Assembly: GCA_016201105.1 (NCBI GenBank)
Contig: JACQDN010000001.1
Location: 1-36,131, forward strand
DNA length: 36,131 bases
Direction of reading: 5' to 3'
From: Pseudomonadota bacterium
GTDB lineage: Bacteria; Pseudomonadota; Alphaproteobacteria; Micropepsales; Micropepsaceae
The translations under genes were made by a program, and so were the position numbers. This document shows positions 9,208-18,503 of this stretch, in pieces (the first letter of the stretch is position 1; the number at the start of each line of letters is the position of its first letter). The notes beneath the pieces were generated by a model that was not told where the DNA came from, did no database searches, and was given only the letters and a program-made list of their open reading frames with translations.

Positions 9208-11129
9208 GCCAGCTTTCCGGAAGCACGCGCGTCTTCTTCGCGGCCGAGCGCATTGAACGCGACCGTCACGATCGCTCTGGCATCGAGGCCTGCGGCTTCG
9301 TACATGTGCTCGGGCGTGTCCTGATCGATGAAGCGATCGGGCAACGTCATCGGACGGATTTTCAAGCCGCGATCGAGCAGGCCTTCCAGCGCCAGGAATT
9401 GCATGACATGCGCCGCAAAGCCGCCGATGGCGCCTTCTTCCACGGTTATGAGCACTTCATGCTCGCGGGCGAGACGGCGGATCAAGTCTTCGTCCAGCGG
9501 TTTTGCAAAGCGCGCGTCGGCCACAGTGACCGATAATCCGTGCGCGGAGAGTTTTTCCGCCGCCAGCAGGGCTTCGGTCAGCCGCGTGCCGTAGGACAGG
9601 ATGGCGATGGATGTCCCTTCGCGCAGGATACGACCTTTGCCGATTTGAAGCGGCGTGCCGATCTTTGGACGCTCGAGCCCCAAGCCCTCGCCGCGCGGAT
9701 AGCGCAGCGCACTCGGCCGGTCGTTTATCTGCGCCGCGGTCGCCACCATGTTGGTGAGTTCGACTTCGTCTGCGGCGGCCATCACCACGAAGCCTGGAAG
9801 CGTCGCGAGATAAGTAATGTCGTATGAACCGGCATGCGTGGGCCCATCGGCACCGACCAGTCCGGCGCGATCCATGGCGAAGCGCACCGGCAATTGCTGG
9901 ATCGCGACGTCGTGCACGACCTGGTCATAGGCGCGTTGCAGGAAAGTGGAATAGATCACGGCAAACGGCTTCATGCCTTCGGCAGCAAGGCCCGCCGAAA
10001 ACGTCACCGCATGCTGCTCGGCAATACCGACGTCGAAGGTGCGTTCGGGAAATTTCTTGGCGAAGAGATCAAGACCGGTGCCCGACGGCATCGCCGCGGT
10101 GATGGCAACGATCTTTTCGTCGCGCTCGGCTTCGGAGATCAAAGCTTCCGCGAACACCTTCGTGTAGCTCGGCGCTTTCGCCGCCGACTTGCTCTGCTCG
10201 CCGGTCAGCACGTTGAACTTGACGACGCCGTGATATTTGTCGGCGCTGGCCTCGGCCGGCGCGTAGCCCTTGCCCTTTTGCGTGACGACGTGAACCAGGA
10301 TCGGCCCGTTCCGGGCGTCGCGCACATTTTCCAGAATGGGAATGAGGTGATCCAGATTGTGTCCGTCGATCGGCCCCACATAGTAGAAACCCAGTTCGTC
10401 GAACAGCGTGCCGCCCACCCAGAAACCGCGGGCATATTCCTCGGCGCGCTTGGCGCTGCGGAAAATGAAGTTCGGCAGGCGCTCGGCGATGCGCTTCACG
10501 AAGGCGCGGAAGCCGCGATAGGGACGGCTTGAAATCAGGCGCGGAAGATAGGCGCTCATCGCGCCGACCGGCGGGGCGATCGACATGTCGTTGTCGTTGA
10601 GAATGACGATCAGCCGTTCCCTGCGAGCGCCCGCATTGTTCATGGCTTCATAGGCCATGCCCGCGCTCATGGCGCCGTCGCCGATCACGCAGACGACGTT
10701 GTTCTTCTCGTGCTTGAGATCGCGTGCCACAGCGAAGCCGAGGCCGGCGGAAATCGAGGTGGAGGCGTGCGCGGTGCCGAACGGATCGTATTCGCTTTCC
10801 GCGCGCTTGGTGAAACCGGAAAGACCGCCGCCCTGGCGCAACGTGCGCATGCGGCTTCTGCGGCCGGTGAGAATCTTGTGCGGATAGGCCTGGTGGCCGA
10901 CGTCCCAGATCAGGCGATCGCGCGGCGTGTCGAACACATAGTGCAATGCGACCGTGAGTTCGATGACGCCGAGGCCGGCGCCCAGATGTCCGCCCGTTAC
11001 CGAAACGACGTCGATGGTTTCCTGACGCAATTCGTCGGCGAGCTGGCGCAATTGGCTCTTGGCGAGCTTACGCAAAGCCTGCGGGTCGTTGACGGTATCG
11101 AGGAGAGGTGTTTTGGCCGGCTGACCCAT
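9204..11129 (-). CDS. dxs: 1-deoxy-D-xylulose-5-phosphate synthase
   Basis: The product, about 641 residues, condenses pyruvate and glyceraldehyde 3-phosphate with thiamine diphosphate, the first step of the MEP isoprenoid pathway. The thiamine motif G-D-G-A-M-S-A-G-M ending in N-D-N-D-M-S-I is present, as are the [11 protein letters not shown]-terminal signature and the transketolase signature around [14 protein letters not shown] prefer the ATG at 11129 (GGA five bases upstream) over an in-frame TTG at 11138. It lies 28 bases after ispA and overlaps the next gene by four bases, consistent with one operon supplying isoprenoid precursors. Confidence 0.97.
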   Translation of the reverse strand: MGQPAKTPLLDTVNDPQALRKLAKSQLRQLADELRQETIDVVSVTGGHLGAGLGVIELTVALHYVFDTPRDRLIWDVGHQAYPHKILTGRRSRMRTLRQGGGLSGFTKRAESEYDPFGTAHASTSISAGLGFAVARDLKHEKNNVVCVIGDGAMSAGMAYEAMNNAGARRERLIVILNDNDMSIAPPVGAMSAYLPRLISSRPYRGFRAFVKRIAERLPNFIFRSAKRAEEYARGFWVGGTLFDELGFYYVGPIDGHNLDHLIPILENVRDARNGPILVHVVTQKGKGYAPAEASADKYHGVVKFNVLTGEQSKSAAKAPSYTKVFAEALISEAERDEKIVAITAAMPSGTGLDLFAKKFPERTFDVGIAEQHAVTFSAGLAAEGMKPFAVIYSTFLQRAYDQVVHDVAIQQLPVRFAMDRAGLVGADGPTHAGSYDITYLATLPGFVVMAAADEVELTNMVATAAQINDRPSALRYPRGEGLGLERPKIGTPLQIGKGRILREGTSIAILSYGTRLTEALLAAEKLSAHGLSVTVADARFAKPLDEDLIRRLAREHEVLITVEEGAIGGFAAHVMQFLALEGLLDRGLKIRPMTLPDRFIDQDTPEHMYEAAGLDARAIVTVAFNALGREEDARASGKLA

Positions 11130-11157
11130 CAAATCCAAACTCTGCTGCGGCTTTCAA

Positions 11158-12069
11158 TCAAGCACGCCGCGTCACCGCAAACTCAGCCGCCGCGCGCAAA
11201 AGGTCGGCCTTTTCATCAAACAAATCAAGGTGACGAACCGCCTGTGCGGCCAGTGCGTTGGCCTGTGCGTGCGCTCTTTCGGCGCCCAGGACGGACACCA
11301 CCGTCGATTTGCCCCGGCCGTCGTCCTTGCGCGTTTTTTTGCCCATCGCTTCGGCATCGCCTTCGGCATCCAGCAGGTCGTCGGCGATCTGAAACGCGAG
11401 ACCGAGTTCCTGGCCGTAGTTGCAGAGCGCACTGCGCAGCGGTTGCGAGGCCTTGCCCATGATCGCGCCGGCTTCGCAGCAATAGGTGATGAGCGCCGCC
11501 GTCTTCATCCGCTGCAGCCGCGTGATTTCGGGTAGCGCGGGCATCTTGCCTTCGAACTCCATGTCGATCATCTGCCCGCCGACCATGCCGGCATGGCCCG
11601 CGACATGGGCGAGACGGGCGACGAGATCACAACGCACAAATGGATCCCCATGCGCATCGGGTTCCGCGAGCAGTCCAAACGCCAATGTGAGCAGTCCGTC
11701 GCCCGCGAGGATCGCGGTCGCTTCGTCGAACTCTCTGTGCACCGTCGGCTTGCCGCGGCGCAGATCGTCATTGTCCATCGCCGGCAAATCGTCGTGCACC
11801 AGGGAATAGGCGTGCACGCATTCCACGGCGGCCGCGACGCGTCCCAAGGCGCGGCGGTCCACGCCAAACAGCCGTCCGCTTTGCAGAACCAGAAAGCCGC
11901 GCAAGCGCTTTCCCCCGCCGATCGCGGCGTAGCGCATGGCCTTCAGCAGACGCTGCTCCGGCCCGACCGTTCGGGGCAGAAGCGCATCCAAGGTGCTTTC
12001 GACAAAGAGGGCGGCCTCGGCCAGCGCCGGTTCCACCAGACTTTGCGCGAGACGCGGTTCGGAATTCAT
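11158..12069 (-). CDS. ispA: Polyprenyl (farnesyl) diphosphate synthase
   Basis: The product, about 303 residues, is a short-chain trans-prenyl transferase that joins isopentenyl diphosphate to allylic diphosphates, usually making farnesyl diphosphate. Both aspartate-rich motifs are visible: the first in L-V-H-D-D-L-P-A-M-D-N-D-D with R-R-G-K-P-T following, and the second in F-Q-I-A-D-D-L-L-D. The G-G-K-R-L-R signature lies near the N-terminus. The xseB-ispA-dxs order is the common proteobacterial arrangement. The ATG at 12069 follows an in-frame TTG; no strong ribosome-binding site is visible, so it may depend on coupling from xseB, which ends 19 bases before. Confidence 0.95.
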   Translation of the reverse strand: MNSEPRLAQSLVEPALAEAALFVESTLDALLPRTVGPEQRLLKAMRYAAIGGGKRLRGFLVLQSGRLFGVDRRALGRVAAAVECVHAYSLVHDDLPAMDNDDLRRGKPTVHREFDEATAILAGDGLLTLAFGLLAEPDAHGDPFVRCDLVARLAHVAGHAGMVGGQMIDMEFEGKMPALPEITRLQRMKTAALITYCCEAGAIMGKASQPLRSALCNYGQELGLAFQIADDLLDAEGDAEAMGKKTRKDDGRGKSTVVSVLGAERAHAQANALAAQAVRHLDLFDEKADLLRAAAEFAVTRRA

Positions 12070-12088
12070 CAAAGCTATATTCTACGGG

Positions 12089-12349
12089 CTAATTGAGATC
12101 CATGGGTTCGACGGACGGCTCGCCGCCCGTGCCCTGGACGATCTTCTCCAAACGGCTTTCCGCCGCTTTCAGCTTCTTCTCGCAGTGCGCCTTGAGCGCC
12201 TGACCGCGTTCGTAGAGCAGAATCGAATCCTCAAGATCGACTTCGCCCTGCTCGAGGCGGCCCACGATGTCTTCGAGCTCTTTGAGCGCAGCCTCGAAGC
12301 TCAGTTGCTCGACCGGCGCGGCGGTTTGCTTGTCGTTTTTGGCCGGCAT
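12089..12349 (-). CDS. xseB: Exodeoxyribonuclease VII small subunit
   Basis: The 86-residue product matches the small subunit of exonuclease VII, which degrades single-stranded DNA together with XseA. The family core [19 protein letters not shown] is intact, followed by the S-I-L-L-Y-E-R-G helix. Its C-terminal tail (V-Q-G-T-G-G-E-P) is variable in the family. The ATG directly abuts the stop codon of the upstream deacetylase gene, so translation is probably coupled. The large subunit gene is not in this window. Confidence 0.93.
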   Translation of the reverse strand: MPAKNDKQTAAPVEQLSFEAALKELEDIVGRLEQGEVDLEDSILLYERGQALKAHCEKKLKAAESRLEKIVQGTGGEPSVEPMDLN

Positions 12350-13291
12350 TTACGCCTCCATCAGCGCGCGGACATGGGCGGCGGCGGACCGTGCCAGCGC
12401 GTCGAGGTCATAACCCCCTTCCAAAGCCGAAACAACGCGGCCCTGGCAGCAGCGCCCCGCCACGGCGCAAATCTCGCTCGTCGCCCAACCGAAATCGTCT
12501 TCGATCAATTCCATCTCAGCCAAGGGATCGGCGCGATGCGCATCGAACCCGGCGGAGATGAAAACGAACTCAGGCGCGAAGGATTCCAGTGCCGGAAGAA
12601 CGATGCCGCAAAACGCCGCGCGAAACTCGCTGCTGCCCGCGTGCGCAGGCAACGGTACGTTCAAGATGTTGTCGGCGACTCCTTTTTCGGATTCAAATCC
12701 GGTTCCGGGATAGAGCGGAGACTGATGCGTCGACGCGTAAAAAAGCCCGATTTCATCGAAGAAAATCGACTGCGTGCCGTTTCCGTGATGCACGTCGAAA
12801 TCGACGACGGCGATGCGTTTTAGTCCGTGAACTTTGCGTGCGTGCAATGCGCCGATTGCCACGTTGTTGAAAAGACAAAATCCCATTGCGCGATCGCGCT
12901 CGGCGTGATGCCCAGGCGGCCTCACCGCGCAAAATGCATTGTCGCATTCGCCGCGCATCACCCGATCGACCGCGTCGATCACCGCGCCGGCAGCCCGCAG
13001 CGCGGCTTCCGCCGAACCGGCCGACATGGCGGTGTCGGGATCGAGATGGACATGGCCGGACGTGCGCGCGAGCTCGGTAAAACGGCCCAGAATCGCATCG
13101 ACCAATTCGGGATCGTGAGCGCCGATCAGCGCCTCCCGGCGGGCACGCGGCGCCTCAACTCTCGTAAGATATTGAAACTCCTCACTTTCCAAGATTTTCA
13201 GAACAGCCTGAAGCCGCTCCATGCGTTCGGGGTGGCCGCGCGGGGTTTCGTGCCCCAGACAGGCGCGATGCGTGGAAAGCACAGTCTTCAT
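12350..13291 (-). CDS. Histone deacetylase family protein (AcuC/HDAC-like)
   Basis: The 313-residue product is a zinc-dependent deacetylase of the arginase/HDAC fold. The active-site tract R-P-P-G-H-H-A-E is followed by M-G-F-C-L-F-N-N-V-A-I-G. The metal site is D-F-D-V-H-H-G-N-G-T, and further family residues occur in F-I-S-A-G-F-D-A-H. Bacterial members act on acetylated small molecules, polyamines or protein lysines; this one cannot be narrowed further. It is the first gene of the minus-strand unit deacetylase-xseB-ispA-dxs-methyltransferase. GAAGAG lies about ten bases before the ATG. Confidence 0.92.
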   Translation of the reverse strand: MKTVLSTHRACLGHETPRGHPERMERLQAVLKILESEEFQYLTRVEAPRARREALIGAHDPELVDAILGRFTELARTSGHVHLDPDTAMSAGSAEAALRAAGAVIDAVDRVMRGECDNAFCAVRPPGHHAERDRAMGFCLFNNVAIGALHARKVHGLKRIAVVDFDVHHGNGTQSIFFDEIGLFYASTHQSPLYPGTGFESEKGVADNILNVPLPAHAGSSEFRAAFCGIVLPALESFAPEFVFISAGFDAHRADPLAEMELIEDDFGWATSEICAVAGRCCQGRVVSALEGGYDLDALARSAAAHVRALMEA

Positions 13292-13686
13292 CTCAGATTC
13301 TCTTCAGGCACCCGTTCCGCGAGTCGCGAAGACTCAAAATTGGGCAATTTCGACTCGGTTTTTGGACCGCGGTTCCCGTCCCTGGCCTTAACCAAACCTC
13401 GAATCGGCATAGGAAATTCCTGATTTCCTCTAGTGAAACGCAAGATTCGCCCAATATCATGACGGGCCGTCATAGATTTGATGCACAAAAGCCACAGACG
13501 CCTATCGAACGTCCGTAGAAAAGCAAATCCTTTTTGACCAACGACGCCACTCTCACTTACTTTTTGGCCAAACGGGCTTATTCCGCGCGCATCGCCATTG
13601 GTGTGCGGGGGGGCTAACTGCCATCCGGCAGCGTCCGTTGATGGCAGTATCGTATCGTCGTTACGACAGAACCAAGGGGGTTCAAC
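13292..13686. other. Divergent intergenic region between the deacetylase operon and the TonB receptor
   Basis: These 395 bases are visibly AT-richer than the genes around them, especially 13410-13570, and should hold the promoters for both sides. For the receptor I see TTGACC at 13534-13539 with only a poor -10 (TTACTT, 17-base spacing), so this is a weak candidate. A 15-base palindrome lies at 13459-13473. Short open frames here show no coding features. AAGGGGG about six bases before 13687 is a strong ribosome-binding site. Confidence 0.5.
13459..13473. promoter_or_regulatory. Possible operator palindrome
   Basis: ATGACGG-G-CCGTCAT is a perfect 7-base inverted repeat around one central base, in the AT-rich divergent region between the deacetylase gene and the TonB receptor. 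Short dyads of this size are typical binding sites of dimeric regulators, but I know no regulator for this sequence and a chance occurrence is possible. Confidence 0.3.
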
Positions 13687-16600
13687 GTGTATCAGATCAA
13701 AATCAGCAAGAGCAGCCTGCGCTCATCGTTGCTTCTCGGAGCAGCCTCGGCCGCGGTGTTCGGTATCGCCGCGCCGGCAACGGCCGACGAAGTGACGACC
13801 GTCATAGTGACGGGTTCGCGCATTCCGCAAACGGGCCTGTATTCCAGCTCACCGGTGACGGCCGTTGGCAAACAGGAAATGAAATTCGAAGGTACGACGA
13901 ACGTCGAAAACCTTCTCAACAACTTGCCGGCCGCGTTTGCCGACTTCGGCGACACGGCTTCGAACGGCTCAACCGGTACCGCGACCGTCAATCTGCGCAA
14001 CCTGGGTTCAGCCCGCACACTCGTGCTGATCGACGGCAAGCGCTTGATGCCTGGCGATCCAGCCCTTCCGTCTGCAGACTTGAACCAGATCCCGGCAGCG
14101 CTCGTCGATCACATTGAAGTCTCCACCGGTGGTGCATCGGCCGTGTACGGTTCGGATGCTATCGCCGGCGTCGTGAACTTCATCATGCGCAAGGACTTCG
14201 AAGGCGTCGAAGCCGATGGCAACTACAGCATCTACCAGCACAACAATGACAGCAGTATTGCCAAGGCTGCGGTCGACCATTCGACGTTCCCGGTCAAGTC
14301 CGCGCCGAGTTCGGTATGGGACGGCGCGAACGTGGACGGCACCGTGCTGTTGGGCGTCAACTCCGACAGTGGCAAAGGCAACATCACCGTCTATGCCGGT
14401 TACCGCAATACCCAAGCGGTTCTCGAAAGCCAGCGCGACTTCTCCACTTGCGCGATGAACACCACGACCTTGTTCGGGCACCCTCCTCTCGGCCCCAACG
14501 ATCTGTTCAGGTGTTCGGGATCGTCGAACTCTCAGTTCCTCAATATCCGCGCGCATAACCCGAACGTGTTCTGTCCGACTTGCGCGCATCCCGCTTCGAC
14601 CAAGGCGTTCCGCTCGACGACGACCACGAGCTTCATCCCGTATCAAACGGCGCGTGACAACTTCAACTTCGCGCCGCTCAACTACCTGCAGCGTCCCGAC
14701 ACTCGCTACACGCTGGGTGGCATGGGTCACTATGAGGTCAGCAAAGCGTTCGACGTTTACACCTCGCTGATGTTCATGGACGATCACACGGTTGCCCAGA
14801 TCGCTCCGTCGGGCTGGTTCCGCGGCGGCGGTTCGTTCGGCGGCGACATGCTGATCAACTGCGACAACCCGTTCCTCGGCAATCCGTTGAATACTCACTC
14901 GCCGGCACATCTGTTGTGCGGCGCGAGCGCGGGCTCCTCGACCAACGTTCTGGCCCAGATCGGACGCCGTTTCGTCGAAGCCGGCAACCGCCAAGACAAC
15001 CTCCGCCATACGTCCTATCGCATGGTGGTGGGTGTGAAAGGCGATCTCGGCGACGGCTGGACATATGATCTGTTTGGCCAGTACGGCACGACGATATATG
15101 CCGAAGAATATCTGAACGACGCCTCGCTCTCGCACGAGCAGAAGTCATTGCAGGTGGTGCTGGTCGGCGGCGTCCCGACTTGTAAGTCCGTGATCGATGG
15201 TAGCGATCCGTCTTGCGTGCCCGCCAATATATTCCGGCTCGGCGGTCTGACGCAGGCAGCGATCAACTACATCGCCACGCCGGGCTTCAAGGAAGGCGCG
15301 ACCGAAGAGCGCGTCCTTGGTGCGAACTTGACAGGCGATCTCGGCCAGTGGGGCGTGCAATCCCCGTGGGCGAAATCTCCGGTCGCGGTCTCTTTCGGTT
15401 TGGAATACCGCTCGGAGTTCCTCGACTATCGCACCGACGTCGAATTCCAAACCGGCGACCTCGCCGGCCAGGGTGGTGCAACGCCGAGTGTGCGCGGTTC
15501 GTTCAATGTGGCCGAAGGTTTCGGCGAAGTCCGCGTGCCGTTGATCCAGGGCATGCCGCTCGTCGAGGACCTCACGGTGAATGGCGGCTATCGTTACTCA
15601 TCGTACAACCTCGCTGGCAAAGTGTCGTCCTACAAGTACGGCGCGGAGTACCAGCCGATCGACGACCTCAAGTTCCGCGCGAGCTTCCAGCGCGCGGTAC
15701 GTGCGCCGAACGTGGTTGAACTGTTCTCACCGCAAACCATCGGTTTGTGGGGCGGGTTCGATCCGTGCGGCACGGCTCCGACGTTCAACGCTGCGCAGTG
15801 CGCCAACACCAATGGTGGCGTGCCGCTGGTCAACTTCGGTTCGTCCAATCTCGACTGCCCGGCCGGCCAATGTTCGGGTCTGTTCGGCGGCAACTTGAAT
15901 CTGAAGCCGGAAAGCTCCGACACCCGTTCGCTCGGCTTGGTGTTCACGCCGACCTTTATCGACGGCTTCACCGCCACAGTCGACTACTTCGACATCAAGG
16001 TGAGCGGCTTTATCGGGGTTATAAATCAGCCCTTGATCTTGGATGCGTGCGCAGTCAGCGGAGCTGCGTCAATCTGCAGTCTCATTCACCGCGCGCCGGG
16101 CACCGAAATCCTGTTCGGCAATGCCGGCTTCGTCGACTCGCGCAATCAGAATACTGGGTCGTTGGAGAATAGAGGTATCGACTTTGAAGCCAACTACCAG
16201 ACGGATATGGCCGACTGGGGTATGGGCGACAATGGCGGGCTTGCGTTCAACTTTGTCGGCACCTGGACGCAGCGGTACAATATCTTGTCAATCCCCACGA
16301 ACTTCACCAGACCGTTGGGCTTGCCGGATACGAATACTGACTGCGCCGGCAAGTTCGGCAATTTCTGCGGCACACCCACACCGCGCTGGAGGCATAAACT
16401 CCGCGTGACGTGGTCCAGCCCGTGGGATGTCGATGTGTCTGCCGCTTGGCGTTACATGAGCCGCGTCAAGGCCGACTGGGGCTCATTTGACCCGGCGGAT
16501 GCCAGGATCCCCGCGTTCAGCTACTTCGATCTGGCTGGCACGTGGACGGTTCGGGAAGGCGTGGAACTGCACGCCGGCGTCAACAACATCGCCGACAAGG

Positions 16601-16722
16601 CGCCACCGATTCTCGACAACAGCTACATTGCCACGCCTCCGTTCGGCAACGGCAATACCTTCCCGCAGGTGTATGACGCGCTCGGCCGTTTCATCTTCGT
16701 CGGTGCGACCGTTAAGTACTAA
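13687..16722 (+). CDS. TonB-dependent outer-membrane receptor
   Basis: This 1011-residue protein has a signal peptide ending near A-P-A-T-A-D-E. A TonB-box-like stretch (T-T-V-I-V-T-G-S-R-I-P) follows directly. The plug domain carries the typical N-L-R-N-L-G-S-A-R-T-L-V-L-I-D-G-K-R and G-G-A-S-A-V-Y-G-S-D-A-I-A-G-V-V-N-F motifs. A long beta-barrel follows, including R-A-S-F-Q-R-A-V-R-A-P-N, and ends in an aromatic residue (A-T-V-K-Y). It is an active transporter driven by TonB/ExbBD; the ligand is unknown. Several paired cysteines in the extracellular-type loops may form disulfides. The GTG start has AAGGGGG upstream. A strong terminator follows. The next genes in the same direction are TPR-sulfotransferases. 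Confidence 0.95.
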   Translation: MYQIKISKSSLRSSLLLGAASAAVFGIAAPATADEVTTVIVTGSRIPQTGLYSSSPVTAVGKQEMKFEGTTNVENLLNNLPAAFADFGDTASNGSTGTATVNLRNLGSARTLVLIDGKRLMPGDPALPSADLNQIPAALVDHIEVSTGGASAVYGSDAIAGVVNFIMRKDFEGVEADGNYSIYQHNNDSSIAKAAVDHSTFPVKSAPSSVWDGANVDGTVLLGVNSDSGKGNITVYAGYRNTQAVLESQRDFSTCAMNTTTLFGHPPLGPNDLFRCSGSSNSQFLNIRAHNPNVFCPTCAHPASTKAFRSTTTTSFIPYQTARDNFNFAPLNYLQRPDTRYTLGGMGHYEVSKAFDVYTSLMFMDDHTVAQIAPSGWFRGGGSFGGDMLINCDNPFLGNPLNTHSPAHLLCGASAGSSTNVLAQIGRRFVEAGNRQDNLRHTSYRMVVGVKGDLGDGWTYDLFGQYGTTIYAEEYLNDASLSHEQKSLQVVLVGGVPTCKSVIDGSDPSCVPANIFRLGGLTQAAINYIATPGFKEGATEERVLGANLTGDLGQWGVQSPWAKSPVAVSFGLEYRSEFLDYRTDVEFQTGDLAGQGGATPSVRGSFNVAEGFGEVRVPLIQGMPLVEDLTVNGGYRYSSYNLAGKVSSYKYGAEYQPIDDLKFRASFQRAVRAPNVVELFSPQTIGLWGGFDPCGTAPTFNAAQCANTNGGVPLVNFGSSNLDCPAGQCSGLFGGNLNLKPESSDTRSLGLVFTPTFIDGFTATVDYFDIKVSGFIGVINQPLILDACAVSGAASICSLIHRAPGTEILFGNAGFVDSRNQNTGSLENRGIDFEANYQTDMADWGMGDNGGLAFNFVGTWTQRYNILSIPTNFTRPLGLPDTNTDCAGKFGNFCGTPTPRWRHKLRVTWSSPWDVDVSAAWRYMSRVKADWGSFDPADARIPAFSYFDLAGTWTVREGVELHAGVNNIADKAPPILDNSYIATPPFGNGNTFPQVYDALGRFIFVGATVKY

Positions 16723-16745
16723 GTCAAACCTGCATCTTACTTCCC

Positions 16746-16778
16746 AGCGGCGGCCCAAAAGGCCGCCGCTTTCTTTTT
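16746..16778 (+). terminator. Rho-independent terminator after the TonB receptor
   Basis: A perfect 10-bp stem (AGCGGCGGCC, loop CAAAA, GGCCGCCGCT) is followed by TTCTTTTT. It begins 23 bases after the receptor stop codon. It should separate most receptor transcription from the sulfotransferase genes, which would then need their own promoter between 16779 and 16877 or some read-through. Confidence 0.92.
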
Positions 16779-16797
16779 GCTGGTACAGTTGGACTTT

Positions 16798-16881
16798 ATG
16801 TCCAAACCGTTGGGGCCGCTTTTCTCCCCTCAAGCCTCCGGACAGCACCCGTCGGATGATCTAAGTTTCCGCCCCACATGA
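16798..16881 (+). CDS. Possible 27-residue leader ORF coupled to the first TPR-sulfotransferase
   Basis: ATG at 16798 opens a 27-codon frame (M-S-K-P-L-G-P-L-F-S-P-Q ... S-F-R-P-T). Its TGA overlaps the ATG of the sulfotransferase as ATGA. The upstream sequence has only a weak GGA before the start. The product has no hydrophobic segment and no tyrosine, but has several Ser, one Thr and an Asp-Asp pair. It may be a coupling leader, a small peptide, or a chance frame. No homologue is known to me. Confidence 0.25.
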   Translation: MSKPLGPLFSPQASGQHPSDDLSFRPT

Positions 16882-18503
16882 GTTCGTCATCGCCAGAGCC
16901 CGAAGTTCTTCGCCGCGTCGTTGCAGCCCTCGAGGCCTCCGACTACGCCAAAGCCTCGCTGTTGGCGCGTGCCGCCCTCAACGACGGGAACGAACACCCT
17001 CTCCTTCTCAACCTGCGGGCGCTTTGGCACGAGCAGGAGGGCCGCGATCGCGAGGCGCTGAGCGATCTGGAGAGGGCGCGCACGCTTGCGCCGCAGGATT
17101 TCGGCGTCCTCAACGCGCTCGGATTGGCCCTCTCCAGGCAGAACCGCCTATTGGAAGCGGCGCATGCATTCGACGCGGCCATTGCCGCTCAGCCCCGGAT
17201 ACCGGCCGCGCACTTCAACAAGGGTTGCGCGCTTGAAGCGATCGGTGAACTGGACGCAGCGCGCGCGGCGTTTGAAGCCACGCTGGCCCTGGATTCAAAT
17301 TCCGCGGAACCATTCGCACGCCTCGCGTCTTTGGCGGCACGGCGAGGAGACTGGCCATCCGCCCGGCAACACGCGGCACGTGCCCTGGCGCTAAAGCCAG
17401 GCGAGGCGACGGCCGAACTCGCGCTCGTCACCGCCGATCTGGAGGAGCGCGATTTCGTCCCGGCCGAGCGGCGCATCCGCGCTTTGCTCGATGACCCTCA
17501 GCTGTCGCCCACCGATCGCTACTCCGCGCAGGGCCTGCTGGGCGATGTTCTGAACAATCAGGGCCGCTTTGCGGACGCGTTCGCCGTCTATGTCCAAGGC
17601 AACGCAGAGTTTCGCCGCTTTCACGACCCTCGCTTTGCCGGTCAGGAAACAGCTCTGGACGCTATCCGGTGGCTGACGGACTACTATGGACGCATCGACC
17701 AGATCCCGCGCAAAGCGTCCGCGTCCGACGCCGCGGAAAAAAGCCCGGCGGCGAACCACGTCTTTCTGCTGGGCTTTCCCCGATCCGGCACCACGCTCAT
17801 GGAACAGGCGCTGGCAAGCCGGCCCGACGTCGTCTCGATGGAAGAGAAAGAGGCGTTCGTGGATTCGGGCCGCGTCTTCCTTCACGACGCCGAGGGCTTG
17901 AGGCGCCTCGACACGGTCCCCGCCGACCAGCTTTCGTCCCACCGTCAAGCCTATTGGCAACGCGTGCGCGAATTCGGTCTCGACGCCACCGGCAAGATAT
18001 TCATCGACAAGCATCCCTTCGGCACTCTGAAGCTGCCTCTGATCGCAAAGCTTTTCCCCCACGCAAAGATTCTCTTTGCCTTGCGCGATCCTCGCGACGT
18101 GGTCCTGAGCTGCCTGCGCCGACGCTTCCGCATGAGTGCTTACACCTACGAAATGATGTCGCCGCAGAGCGCCGCGCGTTTCTACGACGCCTACATGAAT
18201 TTGGCGGAGCTCTACCGGCTGAAGCTGCCGCTTGACCTGAAATACGTTCGGCATGAAGACGTCGTCGACGATTTCGAGGGCCGCCTGCGGGAGATTTGCG
18301 CCTTCATCGGGATCGGCTGGGCCGACTCCATGCGCGAATTCACGCAGCGCGCCAAATCCCGCACGATCGCAACGCCTAGCGCCGTCCAGATCTCACGCGG
18401 CCTCAACCGCGAGGGCGTCGCGCACTGGCGAAATTACGAAACGCAGCTGGCACCCATCCTGCCCGTCTTGAAGCCCTGGGTTGAACGGTTCGGCTATTCA
18501 TGA
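16878..18503 (+). CDS. TPR-sulfotransferase fusion protein (first copy)
   Basis: This 541-residue cytoplasmic protein has about 240 residues of tetratricopeptide-type helical repeats, then a PAPS-dependent sulfotransferase domain. The 5'-phosphosulfate loop is G-F-P-R-S-G-T-T-L-M, with R302 in the position of the catalytic arginine of tyrosylprotein sulfotransferases. A conserved acidic stretch (S-M-E-E-K-E) follows. The 3'-phosphate site is L-R-D-P-R-D-V-V-L-S (R403, S411). It transfers sulfate from PAPS to a hydroxyl or amine; the TPR part suggests a protein or peptide substrate, which is inference. It ends W-V-E-R-F-G-Y-S, a tail shared with its two paralogues in the window. Its stop region overlaps the next ATG (ATGA). 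Confidence 0.9.
   Translation: MSSSSPEPEVLRRVVAALEASDYAKASLLARAALNDGNEHPLLLNLRALWHEQEGRDREALSDLERARTLAPQDFGVLNALGLALSRQNRLLEAAHAFDAAIAAQPRIPAAHFNKGCALEAIGELDAARAAFEATLALDSNSAEPFARLASLAARRGDWPSARQHAARALALKPGEATAELALVTADLEERDFVPAERRIRALLDDPQLSPTDRYSAQGLLGDVLNNQGRFADAFAVYVQGNAEFRRFHDPRFAGQETALDAIRWLTDYYGRIDQIPRKASASDAAEKSPAANHVFLLGFPRSGTTLMEQALASRPDVVSMEEKEAFVDSGRVFLHDAEGLRRLDTVPADQLSSHRQAYWQRVREFGLDATGKIFIDKHPFGTLKLPLIAKLFPHAKILFALRDPRDVVLSCLRRRFRMSAYTYEMMSPQSAARFYDAYMNLAELYRLKLPLDLKYVRHEDVVDDFEGRLREICAFIGIGWADSMREFTQRAKSRTIATPSAVQISRGLNREGVAHWRNYETQLAPILPVLKPWVERFGYS

Noticed and set aside
14008..15135. 375-codon open frame on the minus strand opposite the TonB receptor
   Set aside because: It is the complement of a strongly supported receptor gene; its translation is Arg/Ala/Val-rich without motifs.
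16746..16778. The GC-rich inverted repeat after the receptor as another copy of the palindromic repeat family
   Set aside because: It shares no sequence with the CCTCCC elements and has the stem plus T-tract of an ordinary terminator.
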